From: Avena insularis
Taxonomy: Eukaryota; Streptophyta; Magnoliopsida; Poales; Poaceae
DNA: 64,000 bases
Reading direction: 5' to 3'
NCBI GenBank assembly: GCA_023614405.1
Contig: CM042688.1
Span: 441,120,028-441,184,027, forward strand
Shown here: one piece after another, positions 1-11,713 of the stretch
Numbering within the stretch: the first letter of the stretch is position 1
Layout: each line of letters begins with the position of its first letter
Position numbers and translations under genes: made by a program
Notes under the pieces: model-generated
Databases searched by the model: none
Told to the model about the DNA's origin: nothing
What the model saw: the letters and a program-made list of their open reading frames with translations, nothing else

Positions 1-555
1 GCTTGGGTGTTATAGTTCTTAGTCTTGAAGGTTTATTTCTAGAGACACTCAACACCACTGGAAATGTTGATTGACTTGATAGCTCTCTTTGAAAGGATTT
101 GTTCGATTGAATTAATGTTTAGCGGTTTCTGTGAGCATGCCAAAGTTTGACTTGTTAATCATAATAATGATATAGCTTTATGCGTGTCAAACTTCATGGG
201 ATACGAACAACTCCCTTTCCTACGAACGATCTTCATGGGGGAAACTCCTAGATTTTAGCTATGAGTTGATTAAACACTTGTAGCAGCAATGCTATAGTGG
301 GTAAGATTCTTGGCACTCCCGGGTAGCTATAATCATGATGGAATCAATCCTCTAGCTATTATGAGTAATCATTATGCAAAAGGAACAAAAACCTTAGTGA
401 TGACATGAGTGTCCATCATAGCTTGATAAACTAATAAAAATCTTTGGCATGCTCTCAATTACTTAAAAACTGAAATTCTTGAAGGACAATGAATAGAAAA
501 GTAGTGTTTGAAAAGTCTTGATTTATTGATGTGGGATAATTGAGATACTCTAGAG
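1..555 (+). mobile_element. Remnant of old host LTR element H, 3' internal part (left half)
   Basis: No open reading frame or RNA gene is visible. The sequence is AT-rich and lacks similarity to the other elements here. Removing element A and one TATAT copy joins it to 14114, which runs into a polypurine tract and an LTR start at 14452. It is therefore best read as the untranslated 3' internal region of an older plus-strand LTR retrotransposon, probably Athila/Tat-like. The family name is unknown to me and the 5' part lies outside the window. Confidence 0.45.
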
Positions 556-560
556 TATAT
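556..560. repeat. Target site duplication of A, left copy (TATAT)
   Basis: TATAT directly precedes the LTR start TGTGGGG at 561 and recurs at 14109-14113, directly after the right LTR end. It defines the exact borders of A. Confidence 0.92.
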
Positions 561-796
561 TGTGGGGCCCCCAGATTAATCCTCCGAGAATCCCTGTTAT
601 GCATACAAGCACGATCCCATGATTAGTTAGTCATGGCACATAACTGACAAGTATCAAAGTAAACATCCAATACATAACGAATACATGACATACCTTATTT
701 GCCATTATGGCTACATCGATCAACAATAGCGGAACTTCATTAAGCGTAGAGCTTGAGCCATGACTTAAGCTACAGGCAACTGACTAGGAGAACGGC

Positions 797-838
797 CTAG
801 CTCGCATAGTCGTCAACTCCACCTTCTTCTTGATATCT
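797..838 (-). other. Conserved 13-codon acidic tail frame in A left LTR
   Basis: The minus strand reads RYQEEGGVDDYAS followed by TAG. It aligns without gaps to the tail DYQDDGQQDGYDN-TAG in the LTRs of element C (39138-39179), with the stop at the same place. Synonymous and conservative changes dominate, which suggests a translated reading frame inside the LTR. See the mini-ORF features of C. Confidence 0.45.
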
Positions 839-1102
839 GAGCAAGTTAATAGCCAGGGACAATGCCAGTGAGTACTTTGAATGTACTCGCAAACCACCTT
901 AAGAGAATAATAATAACAAAATGATATGCAATATGGTTGTGGTAGTAGGAGGGCTCCAAGAGAGGTAATTTTCTAAAATAGTTTCTCTTGTAGATATAGC
1001 ATCTACATATCTTTGTTCAAAACTTTTGTAAAGCATTTTGGAAACCTATTTGAAAAGTTCTAGAAAACATTAGGACTGGGTCACCCATTTGTTCCTCCTT
1101 CC

Positions 1103-1190
1103 GGTCATCCCATGACCAAACTCCTTTCATTCCTTTCCGACCATCCCATGGTCAAACCAGGTATCCTTTTCGACCATCCCATGGTCAAAA
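1103..1190. repeat. Three short palindromic repeats in A left LTR
   Basis: Three copies of an 18-bp motif of the type GACCATCCCATGGTCAAA (first copy GGTCATCCCATGACCAAA) spaced about 35 bp apart. Each can fold on itself (GACCAT/ATGGTC). The same trio is at 8694-8780. Confidence 0.75.
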
Positions 1191-3490
1191 CAATTCTAAA
1201 GCCATTGCTTCTCCGAAATCCTTTTTGAAAATAAAACTAGCACTGCTCTACAGAAGTTTGTCCAACCCATCCTTAACCGCAGACACGGCTATTCGAATAG
1301 ATTTACACTCTGTAGAGGTTGTACACTTTACTCACACCATCCGGGTACCCTACCTTAATCTACACCGATGGTGGGTCGAGTAACCGATCAAGACTCTCTG
1401 GATGCGTACTCCAATGTAAATGCCTACCCTATGAGTGTTGTTCCCCTCAACACCGGGACGTCGGGTACCAAGGACCAACCGGAGTGCTTTTTCTACTTAT
1501 TGAGTGTGTGCTTTCAATGAGGGGCTCATAGTAACGCGTGGAGGTCCGCAAACCCTTCGTTCCTTCTCCCGGTCGATGTCCCACATGGACAGTTTGTCTA
1601 GAGAAGGCCCACCCTCCAGGGATCGCGATCCCCTGTAGTAGTTATGGGGCATCTTATACCGGAATAAACAACCATCAAATCTAGCCCTGTCCCATTCCAG
1701 AGTAATGTGGTTGCACATGGTTAAGTTGTTATAGCTAAACTGCAGAGAACCGGGTGCATTTTCATAAACCTTTTTCCTCAATCTTTCCTTCAACATTTAG
1801 TAAAACAAAACCTTTTTCTTTCTCAACATCTCTTGGGAGGTCCCCACCTCACCAAGGTTTTATCATAAAACATTTGGTAAAGCCTTTTTCTGGGGTCTTC
1901 CCATCCTATAGCTTTGCTTCGGCTAAACCGGGGGTCTCCAAAGGGGTATGGTGTGTTACACTATCTATTCTACTAGGGATAAGTAGGTGTCACCAAGGGG
2001 GTTGCACTTAATATTACAAAATTGGTTTCACTAGTTTATCACTTTTCTTCAATTTATTAAGAATATCCTAGTGATCAAAGCTCTAGTTTTAGGAAATAAT
2101 TCACCAGGAAAGTTCTGTACTTCCAGAAATTATATCCTTGGATGGTTAAGTGGGGTTTTATGTACTGGTTCACTGAGAGTTGGAATCATGTCAAGATAAT
2201 TAACAGAATGCCCTCAGGAAATTCCCAAAGGCAGTTTTTGAGCTGTTTTGTCTTTTTAACCAGATTAAATCTACAGGGGCTTTTGAGTTTATTCCAAGGG
2301 AACATTGTAGGTATTTAGAGTACCTTTCTGTAGAAGTTGGAATTAAACCTTTTGGAGTTGTCAAACTCCTGGAGGGTTTTATTTAGTGATAATACCCCTT
2401 ACAGAAGTATTCAATTCACTAAAATTAAACAAAGGGTCAGTAAATCCTCATCTCCTGGTTTTGGATAGGTATTGATGGTACACTTCTATGGGAGTTGGAA
2501 TTAGCCTACTAGGTGCTGTAGATATGCCTAGGGAATTTTCTAAAGGCAGAAAATCTCTGCTTTTGTTATTTTTGTTACAACAACTCCAAAGCTCCACTTG
2601 GTATGGGGATGGGGTGGCATGCATGGTACCACTGATACCTTTCAGTGCAAAGTGGCTTTGTTCAAATTGGAGATACTGATTTAATATAAAGAATTTGTAC
2701 ATATTCTAGGCTATCCAAAGGTACTGAGTGTTAGAGAAAACATACATGCACCTAGGAAAATTCAGATCTGGGCACTTTGTGTTTATTTCCATTTTTAAAA
2801 AGATTTAAACCAAAAAGTCAAAACAGATCTGGTGGAAAAATATTAAAAAGGAAATGGGAGATGGGCTGGTTTTCTAAGTGGAATTGGGCCGCTAGGGAGG
2901 ATTCGGCCCACCCGGCACTGGCTCCTGTGGGAGCCCGTTTGAACGGCTGATGGCCGGCTCCCACAATTCAGAGACCACGGGAGGCCGAACAGGTATGGAG
3001 CAAGGAGGGTCGTTCGATCAAGTAAGGATTAACGGCCCCAGCTCTTCGTCCTCCTTAGGTTCGGCGGCGGACAGAGGAAACCCTAGGCGGCACGGGGTAC
3101 GTCGAGAGCTCACCTGCGGTCACGGGGAGGCGACGGGGAGTGGCGGAGAGGACGCGGTGCACGACGGCGATCCCGGCGATGGTCGGCAAGGTGGGCTTCA
3201 ACGCCGGGAGGTGGTTCACGCGGGGACGCCGGGAGGTGATTCCTGAAAGGGGCAGTACCTGGCCACCAAAATAGCAGCATCAGAGAGAGGGGAAGGAGGG
3301 GAGTGTAGCACGATGACATGCAGAGAGGGAGGGGCAGAGAAGAGAGCTCCTAGCTCGATTCTTGAGGAGGCCAAGAGATCCTATTTCTCCTTCTTTCGAG
3401 CAGAATAGGGCAGGGGAGGGGAAGAGGAGGCTCTGGGAGGTAAGTGGAGGGGAGGAGAGGCAAGGGCGTGCTGGGAGGGCCTCTGGCCTA

Positions 3491-3498
3491 CTTATACC
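3491..3498 (-). promoter_or_regulatory. TATA box in element A left LTR
   Basis: Minus-strand GGTATAAG precedes a CT-rich, ATG-free leader of about 140 bases. It is the likely U3/R promoter. Confidence 0.6.
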
Positions 3499-5895
3499 GA
3501 GGTGGGAGCTCTAGAGGGGGAATGTAAATTTTGGACATGGAGGAGAGGTAGTGCTGGCAGGTGATTGGCCTAGAGTGGTGGAGAGGGGTGAGAGGGATAT
3601 TTGGTCAGGCAGAGAGATAGGGAGGGAGTGGTGGAGGCTACTGCAATTATTTGGTCCCACTTGTCTCTCGCTCTCTCTCTAAATCACATGGGACAAGGGA
3701 GATGGGTTGCTACAGTGGTGTCGACTTGGGGTGTGTCCTGGTACTGAGGAGATGTACTGAGCAAGTTTTGATGAGAGTTGGAGAGAGTTTAGATTATGAG
3801 CTTGATGTAAATCAAATCTTGGTCATATGGTTGCTTATGAAGAACTTCTTGGATTGGTACCAGGTCTGGATGATCCAATACTGCTGGTAGATAGGTATGG
3901 ACAAGGTATAGCTCCATGAATTATTGGAGATATATTGGATGAATTTTGGTCCACTTTATATCAGTTATTCAAATAGTGCAGAAGTGGTTTTTAGGGTGGG
4001 GTTTGATATTTTTGAATTGGACAAGTGGAGTTTTTGATGTGATAAGGTCCCAAATGTGAATACACACTTAGGGGAATTTCCCAAGATTTATTGAGGCTTA
4101 AAAGCATTTAAAACAATTATTATTCCAATTCAGCCATTCAAGAAAATGGGCAATAAGATATAATAAAGCTCTTCAAAAATATTTATTTTTGAAGTGGGAA
4201 TATAGGGTATGATATATGGGCGTCAAAAGTGCTTAGGGTTGGGGTAGTGTTTTGGCAAAAACCAAACTTTCCTTTGGGAAAGGAGTTTTGGAGATTTTGA
4301 CTATTAAAGAGATTTGTTAGATTTGGAGCCTTAGTAATTATGGATAATGTTTGATAAATCTTGATGATCAAGGTAGATGATGTAGACAAGGTGTAGCAAG
4401 CATTTGCAACCTTGGGAATTGGAAATCCAACTTGAATTAGAGGGAAAACAAGGAGTTGTGGATCTATGGTGATGTTATTTTTATACCACCAAAACATGGG
4501 TATATCTTGGAGCTCAGAGCTCCCCTTGGGGCAAGAGATATATGGATGGATAGACCAAGTGATGTATATTGCAATGGTGTAGAGGTTTGAGCTTGATCCT
4601 ACTTGAGCTCACCAAGACAGGCTTTCAAACTTAGAATAAAATAAGCCTGCCAAAGCAGATTATCAACTAGCCTCCAAACCCTTGTGGGTTTAAGAAGCAC
4701 AAGGATCCACTTGGAACAAGTGAGGTAGATAGTGATAGACCTATCTGAACCATGCAAAGAGTTGGTCCATAGAAGGTTGGATGGTGGTGTGAGCTTCTAT
4801 TAAAGTAGGCATGATGACTAGATTGGCAGGAATAGTTATTTTCTTGCCTGCAAAACCATCAAGAACAAGTAGGTTGGAGGATGACATAACCAAGGGCAAG
4901 ATTGGGACTTGGTAGTCCTTGGGATGGTTAACAAGATGGTTCAGATGCATTTTCAAAAATGCACAAGGGTTGAGAAAGGGAGGCATTCAAAAAGGTGATG
5001 TTGGAAATAGTTTTCCAGACTTAGCCAAATTTGGCAGATTTAGGGTTTTTGACTAGAATGTGGGTGGTGATGATTTTGATGGATTGCAAGGTACCAAAGC
5101 ATCACCAAGTGGATGAGGTTGAAGTGTAGATTGAGTAGGAAGGGATCCATGCTTGATATTGGTCTTCATTGACTTGGAAACTTCTAGAATGGATCACTGT
5201 AGAGTTGATCTGGTTAGGGGTTTTAGATGATCACCTGGTGGCTAGAGATTAGATCCAGATTGTATTCTTGCTTAGGGTATGGTGATTTGGAAACCTCTTG
5301 ATCCTAGTGATGATCTCCTAGGGTATCTCATACTATCTCCTAAGCAGACAAATCAAGCAGTAGATCAAGGCAACTCAACTTACAAGCAAATCAACTACTA
5401 CTAGGGTTACCTTCAAGCTTAGCTTGAGGTAAGGGTGGGCAATTTTGAAAGGTTGGAGTTTGAACAAGGTAAGGTCCTTGGTACATCTACCAAGAGTAGA
5501 GTTCAATAGATTTATAAAAGGTTTTGGGAAATCTTAGAGGTAGGGGTAGTTGGAGGTTCTGTCTTGAAAACATAAGGAGATTATATTATATATCTCTCCA
5601 TAGTTTTGTCAATAGAAGCTACTAAAATAGTTTTGGTTACATAAGAATCTTGGCTCATGTTTTTCGAATGCTAGAACATTTGAGAAAATACTAAAATGAT
5701 CCAGGATAGTTTTGCTAAATATCTTTTGTCAACTCATGGTGAGGTAAGGAGTTTCATATGGTACACACTCACCAGAACAAGCACAAACAAACAACAAGCA
5801 AACACTGCACCAATAAACAAGAGAAAGTTTTTGTTCCCCCTGATTTTTGCATTCTGGACAACTAATCTGGGTTGCAGAAATTGGGACGTTACAGA

Positions 5896-5929
5896 CCTTT
5901 CCCCCTTAAAAGAATCTCATCCCGAGATT
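5896..5929 (-). other. Element A polypurine tract with upstream palindrome
   Basis: On the minus strand the palindrome-like AATCTCGGGATGAGATT (5912-5929) is followed by TTTTAAGGGGGAAAGG and then the LTR start TGTAAC. The same order occurs in elements C and D. Confidence 0.85.
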
Positions 5930-8134
5930 TAGGAGAGTAGGGTTAGGGGATTTTGAGTCGGGTTGATACTAGGTGTCTTATGCGTACTATCTTACGGACT
6001 CCGTCCTTGAAAGTGGTTACTACATCGATGCAGTTGAGCTTCTGTCTTTCGGGATGCACAGAGAGTTGAGCAGAGTCCAGTCTTGATGGCGAGGGATGAC
6101 CTTCTTTTCCTTCCGGACTCTATATCTCGAGGGCTTAGACTGGGCCGACTATCTCAATGCTGAAATTCACGGGGTACTCATCAGAAGATAGAATCTACGG
6201 CCTGGTGTACGTCTCTCTAAGGATTCACATCTCTACCTTGGGGGCGTAGTGTATCTTATTAACGACGTTCGGGTCGAGACTCTTGAGTTTGCTTTTGGCG
6301 AAGAGTTACTCTATTTTTGTGGGAAAGATGCAGTCTTTCCCCCTTAGGATTAAACTGGGGTAGATTGGAGAGTTGACATAGTCCTTCCTTCTTGGAGTCA
6401 TGGACAAATGTTTTAAAGACTGCCAACCATCTTTCTTTTGGAGTAGAAACCTTCAGAAAATTTCCAGGAATCATGAGTTACTGGGCTTATATACTACTAT
6501 TATTCGTACTTATCCTGTTGGAGTCTCAAATCCTCTAAGCGATGGAACTGAGCGGTTAGCGATACTATGGCCCTTCTGGTGGGTCTTCAGCTAGAATGGC
6601 AGAAGGACTTCGTAGGATCTTCAGTTAGTTTCTCCTCTGATGAACCGCGAGTTGCTACTTGGCGAAAAGACGTCGAAACTGGGGATCTTTTCTGAAGTAT
6701 CTTCCGGTAGACAGTCTTCTGGAGATTGAGTGGAAAGACGTAGTCTTTCCTCCTTAGAGCTTCACTAAGGTTCATCGGGAATGGTTTGGAGCTTCTGTCT
6801 TGGAAGGTTGTCTTGCTGTTAGCGGGAGGCTGTATCTTCCCGGAGTCTTGAGCTGGGGTCTTCGAGTGACGCCCTATTCTATAAACCTTGGCGATGGTGG
6901 TTTCCTAACGAAGCCTTATGGAGTTAGCTCACGGCAAGCTAGCGGTTTATGACTCTCCTGGATAGTCTTTAGCCAGGGTGGATGCAGTCAGTGTTAGAGA
7001 AGAGGTCTTCACTCGAATTTCTTGCGTTGCTTCTGCTTGAGGGCGGAGTGGACTCGTTGTCTTCATGCATCCTCGTCTTTAGGTTTTTGGATTATTTGGT
7101 CATTCTGGTGAGGAACTTCCCTTTGGTTTGGGTAGGGTCGACTAGGTTGGTTATTCTCCTGGGGCGGTCAGGAGCTCTAATACACTAAAGGTTATTATGG
7201 TGGGTCTTCACTTCTTGTCTTGGTTGACTTATCGGGTGGTTTCTTGTGGGTAATGAGGGTCCTTCGGTGATTGACTTCCGGCTTCAACGGGTTTCTTGCT
7301 GTAGTAGGCTGAGGAACAAGGGAGTGTGGTGTTATTGACGAGTCTTGCAAGGTGAGTTGGACAGGGTATGTCATCCTGCTGAGGTGAAATATTCGAGTTG
7401 ATTCTGACTTGATGATGTCGAACTCCTGGTTCTTGCGATGCTTTTCCTCTCATATACTCTCGGGGTTAGTCTGTGTCTCATTACCGACAGCTAACACAGG
7501 GGTTTCCTGAGTTACTAGGTGAGTTATCGCTCCTCGAGTCACATTTTTAAGGAGGTCAAAGCAAACTAGAGCATACAAACAAGGCAAACATAGCGAGGGG
7601 ATCGCAATGTCCTCGGCAAACAACACACATCGAGCAACACAGGATGCACTTAGGCAAGCAAACACGGCCAACGTTAGGGACCAAGGAGTTAACTACTCGC
7701 GATGTAGGGGAATCTTATTCTTAGGACTATTGATTCCTAGGTAACGTCTTTCTTTGAGTCGGAGTCACTATCTTGCAGATGAAGCCTTCGTTGTATCTTG
7801 TACGCTTCTTGATAGTGCAACACCCGATGTCTTCTGATTGTGAGGATTCTGCTGGTAGAGCGATATTGTAGTCTCCTTGTGCTTGATGGTAGTTGCTTGT
7901 CCTCATCTTGTTCTCATTGTCTTCACCGAGTTCTAGATTCTAGTTATTTAAAATCCATAGGTTTGAAGTTTGGGGCGAGAGTTAGAGGAAACCATTTTTG
8001 AAAGCATTTACTAGTAATAGAAGAAGTAGAACTTTTTGAAACTCATTGGGAAACTAGTTTTCGAAAGCCGAGGTTTTCAAAATAAGGTTCCTATCTAACG
8101 ACCATGCTAACTAAGGTTCTCCTACAGTTAGGAT

Positions 8135-8147
8135 GGCTCTGATACCA
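8135..8147 (-). other. Element A primer binding site (tRNA-iMet)
   Basis: On the minus strand the LTR end CACA is followed by four bases and then TGGTATCAGAGCC, complementary to the 3' end of plant initiator methionine tRNA. It fixes the orientation of A. Confidence 0.9.
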
Positions 8148-8387
8148 AGTCTGTGGGGCCCCCGGATTAATGCTCCGAGAATCCCTGTTATGCATACAAC
8201 CACGATCACATGATCAGTTAGTCGTGGTACATAAACGACAAGTATCAAAGTAAACATCCAATACATAACGAATACATGACATACGTTATTTTCCATTATG
8301 GCTACATCGATCAACAGTAGCGGAACTTCATTAAGCGTAGAGCCCGAGCCATGCCTTAACCTACAAGCAACTGACTGGGAGAATGAC

Positions 8388-8429
8388 CTAGCTCGCATAG
8401 TCGTCAGCTCCACCTTCTTCTTGATATCT
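8388..8429 (-). other. Conserved 13-codon acidic tail frame in A right LTR
   Basis: The minus strand reads RYQEEGGADDYAS-TAG, the second A copy of the frame at 797-838. A TCAG acceptor-like dinucleotide context lies directly upstream. Confidence 0.45.
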
Positions 8430-8693
8430 GACCAATTTAATAGCCAGGGACAATGCCAGTGAGTACTTTGAATGTACTCACAAACCACGTTAAGAGAATA
8501 ATAATAACAAGAGGATATGCAATATGGTTGTGGTAGTAGGAGGGCTCCAAGAGAGGTTCTTTTCTAAAATAGTTTCTCTTGTAGATATAGCATCTACATA
8601 TCTTTGTTGAAAACTTTTGTAAAGCATTTTGGAAACCTTTTTGAAAAGTTCTGGAAAACATTAGGACTGGGTCACCCATTTGTTCCTCCTTCC

Positions 8694-8780
8694 GGTCATC
8701 CCATGACCAAACTCCTTTCATTCCTTTCCGACCATCCCATGGTCAAAACAGGTATCTTTTTCGACCATCCCATGGTCAAA
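8694..8780. repeat. Three short palindromic repeats in A right LTR
   Basis: Counterpart of 1103-1190 in the other LTR. Same three GACCATCCCATGGTC-type copies. Confidence 0.75.
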
Positions 8781-9603
8781 ACATTTCTAAAGCCATTGCT
8801 TTTCCGAAGTCCTTTTTGAAAACAAAACCAGCACCGCTCTACAGAAGTTTGTCCAACCGTCCTTAACGGGGGACATGGCTATTCGAATAGATTTACACTC
8901 TGCAGAGGTTCTACACTTTACCCACACCATCCGGGTACACTACCCTGATCTACACCAATCGTGGGTCGAGTAACCAATCAAGACCCTCCGGATGCCTACT
9001 CCAATTTAAGTGCCTACCCTATGAGTGTTGTTCCCCTCAACACCGGGACGTCGGGTACCGAGGACCAACCGGAGCGCTTTTTCCACTTATTGAGTGTGCG
9101 CTTTCAATGAGGGGATTATAGTAACGCGTGGAGGTCCGCAAACCCTTCGTTCCTTCTCTCGGTCGATGTCCCACATGGACCATTTATCCAGAGAAGGCCC
9201 ACCCTCCAGGGATCACGATCCCCTGTAGTAGTTACGAGGCAGATTATACCGGAATAAACAACCATCAAATCCAGCCCTGTCCCATTCCAGAGTAATGTGG
9301 TTGCACAGGGTTAAGTTGTTATAGCTAAACTACAAAGAACCGGGTGCGTTTTTGTAAACCTTTTTCCTCCATCTTTCCTTCAGCATTTAGTAAAACAAAA
9401 CCTATTTTCTTTCTCAACATCTCTTGGGAGGTCCCCACCTCACCAAGGTTTTATCATAAAACATTTGGTAAAGCCTTTTTCCAGGGTCTTCCCATCCTAT
9501 AGCTTTGCTCCGGCTAAACCGGGGTCTCCAAAGGGGTATGGTGTGTTACACCATCTATTCTACTAGGGACAAGTAGGTGTCACCAAGGGGCTTGTACTTA
9601 ATA

Positions 9604-10156
9604 GTAAAAAAGTGTAATAGTTTGGAGGAGCCAAACCACTACCATATATATACATCAACATATAGTGAAACAATGCAGTTTTCATAAAACAGTAAATAAA
9701 ACATGCATAGGTAAAACAGTAGGACAAGGCTTATGAGCAAGAAGGTGGCTTTCCTGATGATCAAGAATACGGAAATAAGTCCCTATACTTCTTCTTTAGA
9801 TAACCAAGAATACCAATACCAATAATAAACACCACTTCTTCTGCTCTCCGATTTCACCGCAACTATCGTTGTCCCGACAGCATATGCAAGCAAACCAAGC
9901 CATAATCAACACAAGGCATACAAGCACCAATACATATAGCAAACAATTGAACAATACAAGTTTAAGATTCAGCAGGTTTTGAGAGGATTGGATTTAGAAC
10001 ATTGAGATGGCCTTGGAGAAGGGGATGAACACCCCTTATAGTTTATTATCGAGGAACTACCTAAGAGGGGGTTTTGGGATCAAGGACATATTCTACAGGA
10101 TACCATAGAGTAAAAATGATACCAACAGATAGGTGTTGATAAAATGAAACCAACAA
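9604..10156 (-). other. 553-bp segment of A right LTR absent from the left LTR
   Basis: Both ends of the segment carry AAAAGTG, and the left LTR shows a single similar AAAATTG at the junction (near 2018). This fits a deletion between short direct repeats in the left copy. On the minus strand the segment includes ATCATCAGGAAAGCC (near 9754), which resembles the end of the middle exon-like stretch of the D LTRs. Confidence 0.7.
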
Positions 10157-11705
10157 AAGTGGTTTCACTAGTTTATCACTTTTCTTCAATTTATTAAGAA
10201 TATCCTAGTGACAAAAGCTCCAGTTTTAGGAAATAATTCACCAGGAAAGTTCTGTACTTCCAGAAATTATTTCCTTGGATGTTTAAGTGGGGTTTGATGT
10301 ACTGGTTCACTGAGAGTTGGAATCATGTCAAGATAATTACCAGAATGCCCTCAGGAAATTCGCAAAAGTAGTTTCGGAGCTGTTTTGTCTTTTTTACCAG
10401 ATTAAATCTATAGTTGATATTGAGTTCATTCCAAGGGTACATTGTAGGTATTTAGAGTACCTTTCTGTAGAAGTTGGAATCAACCTTTTTGGAGTTGTCA
10501 AACTCCCGGAGGGTTTTATTTAGTGATAATACCCCTTACAGAAGTATTCAATTCACTAAAATTAAACAAAGGGTCAGTAAATCCTTATCTCCTGGTTTGG
10601 GATAGGTATTGATGGTCCACTTCTATGGGAGTTGGAATTAGCCAATTAGGTGTTGTATATATGCCTATGGAATTTTCTAAAGCAGAAAATCTCTGCTTTT
10701 GTTATTTTTGTTACAGCAACTCCAAAGCTCCAATTGGAATGGGGATGGGTGGCATGCAGGGTACCACTGATACCTTTCAGTGCAAAGTGGCTTTGTTCAA
10801 ATTGGAGTTGTAAAACTACCAGTAGGATTTTAGGAGGGTTTTAGATACCTTGTAGATATTGATTTAATATAAAGAATCTGTACATATTCTGGGCTATCCA
10901 AAGGTACTGATTGTTAGCGAAAACATACATGCACCTAGGAAAATTTAGATCCGGGCACTTTGTGTTTATTTCCATTTTTAAAAAGATTTAAACCAAAAAT
11001 TGAAAGAAGATCTGGTGGAAAAATATTAAAAAGGAAATGCGAGATGGGCTGGTTTTCTAGGGGGAATTGGGCCACCGGGGAGGATTCGGCCCACCCGGCA
11101 CTGGCTCACGCGGGAGCCCGTTTGAATGGCTGATGGCCGGGTCCCGCCATTTAGAGACCGCGGGAGTCCGAACAGGTATGGAGCGAGGAGGGCCGCTCGA
11201 TCAAGTAAGGATCAACGGCCCCAGCTCTTCGTCCTCCTTAGGTTCGGCGGCGGACAGAGGAAACCCTAGGCGGTGCGGGGCACGTCGAGGGCTGACCTGC
11301 GGTCACAGGGAGGCGACAGGGAGCGGCAGAGAGGACGCGGTGCACGACGGCGATCCTGGCGATGGTCGGCAAGGTGGGCTTCGATGCCAGGAGGTGGTTC
11401 ACGCAGGGACGCCCGAGGGAGATCTCGTCGGAGCTCGACACCGGCGACGAAATGGGCAGTACCTGGCCACCAAAATAGTAGCATCATAGAGAGGGGAAGG
11501 AGGGGAGTGTAGCACGGTGACATGTAGAGAGGGAGGGGCAGAGAAGAGAGCTCCTAGCTCGATTTCTTGAGGAGGCCGAGAGCTCCTCTTTCTCCTTCTT
11601 TCGAGCAGAACAGAGCAGGGAGGGGGAGAGGAGGCTCTAGGAGGTAAGTGGAGGGGAGGAGAGGCAAATGAGAGGCAGGGGCGTGCTGGGAGGGCCTCTG
11701 GCCTA

Positions 11706-11713
11706 CTTATACC
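11706..11713 (-). promoter_or_regulatory. TATA box in element A right (5') LTR
   Basis: Same GGTATAAG context as in the left LTR. In the 5' LTR this would drive the genomic RNA of A. Confidence 0.6.

Larger units (their letters stand above)
561..5893 (-). repeat. Element A 3' LTR (left copy)
   Basis: This 5333-bp repeat pairs with 8152-14108. It lacks about 550 bp present in the other copy (9604-10156). Read on the minus strand it has an AT-rich U3 (5893 to about 3500), a TATA box at 3491-3498, a GC- and CT-rich leader (about 3460-2900) and a long R/U5. The leader has its first ATG at 3319-3317 and a strong CAG|GTGAGC donor-like site near 3107. Three short GACCATCCCATGGTC-type repeats lie at 1103-1190. 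The ORFs in the GC-rich leader are not convincing as ordinary genes. Confidence 0.92.
5894..8151 (-). mobile_element. Element A internal region, non-coding
   Basis: A 2258-bp core between the LTRs without any recognisable gag, protease, RT, RNase H or integrase motif on either strand. Short ORFs (for example 7450-7671 and 6259-6474, minus) are shorter than 75 codons and show no domain. Two extra copies of the polypurine-tract core occur at 6331-6348 and 6741-6759. The core probably serves only as RNA carrying the primer site, packaging signals and polypurine tract. Confidence 0.8.

Noticed and set aside
7450..7671. 73-codon Cys/Leu-rich ORF in the A core that looks like a membrane peptide
   Set aside because: No relatives in this window, no start context, and no conserved neighbour. 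A chance ORF cannot be excluded.
11067..11489. 140-codon plus-strand ORF in A right LTR, with a similar one at 2950-3246
   Set aside because: Opposite to the direction of A transcription, in a GC-rich leader where all frames tend to be open. The two LTR copies differ by indels that change the frame.
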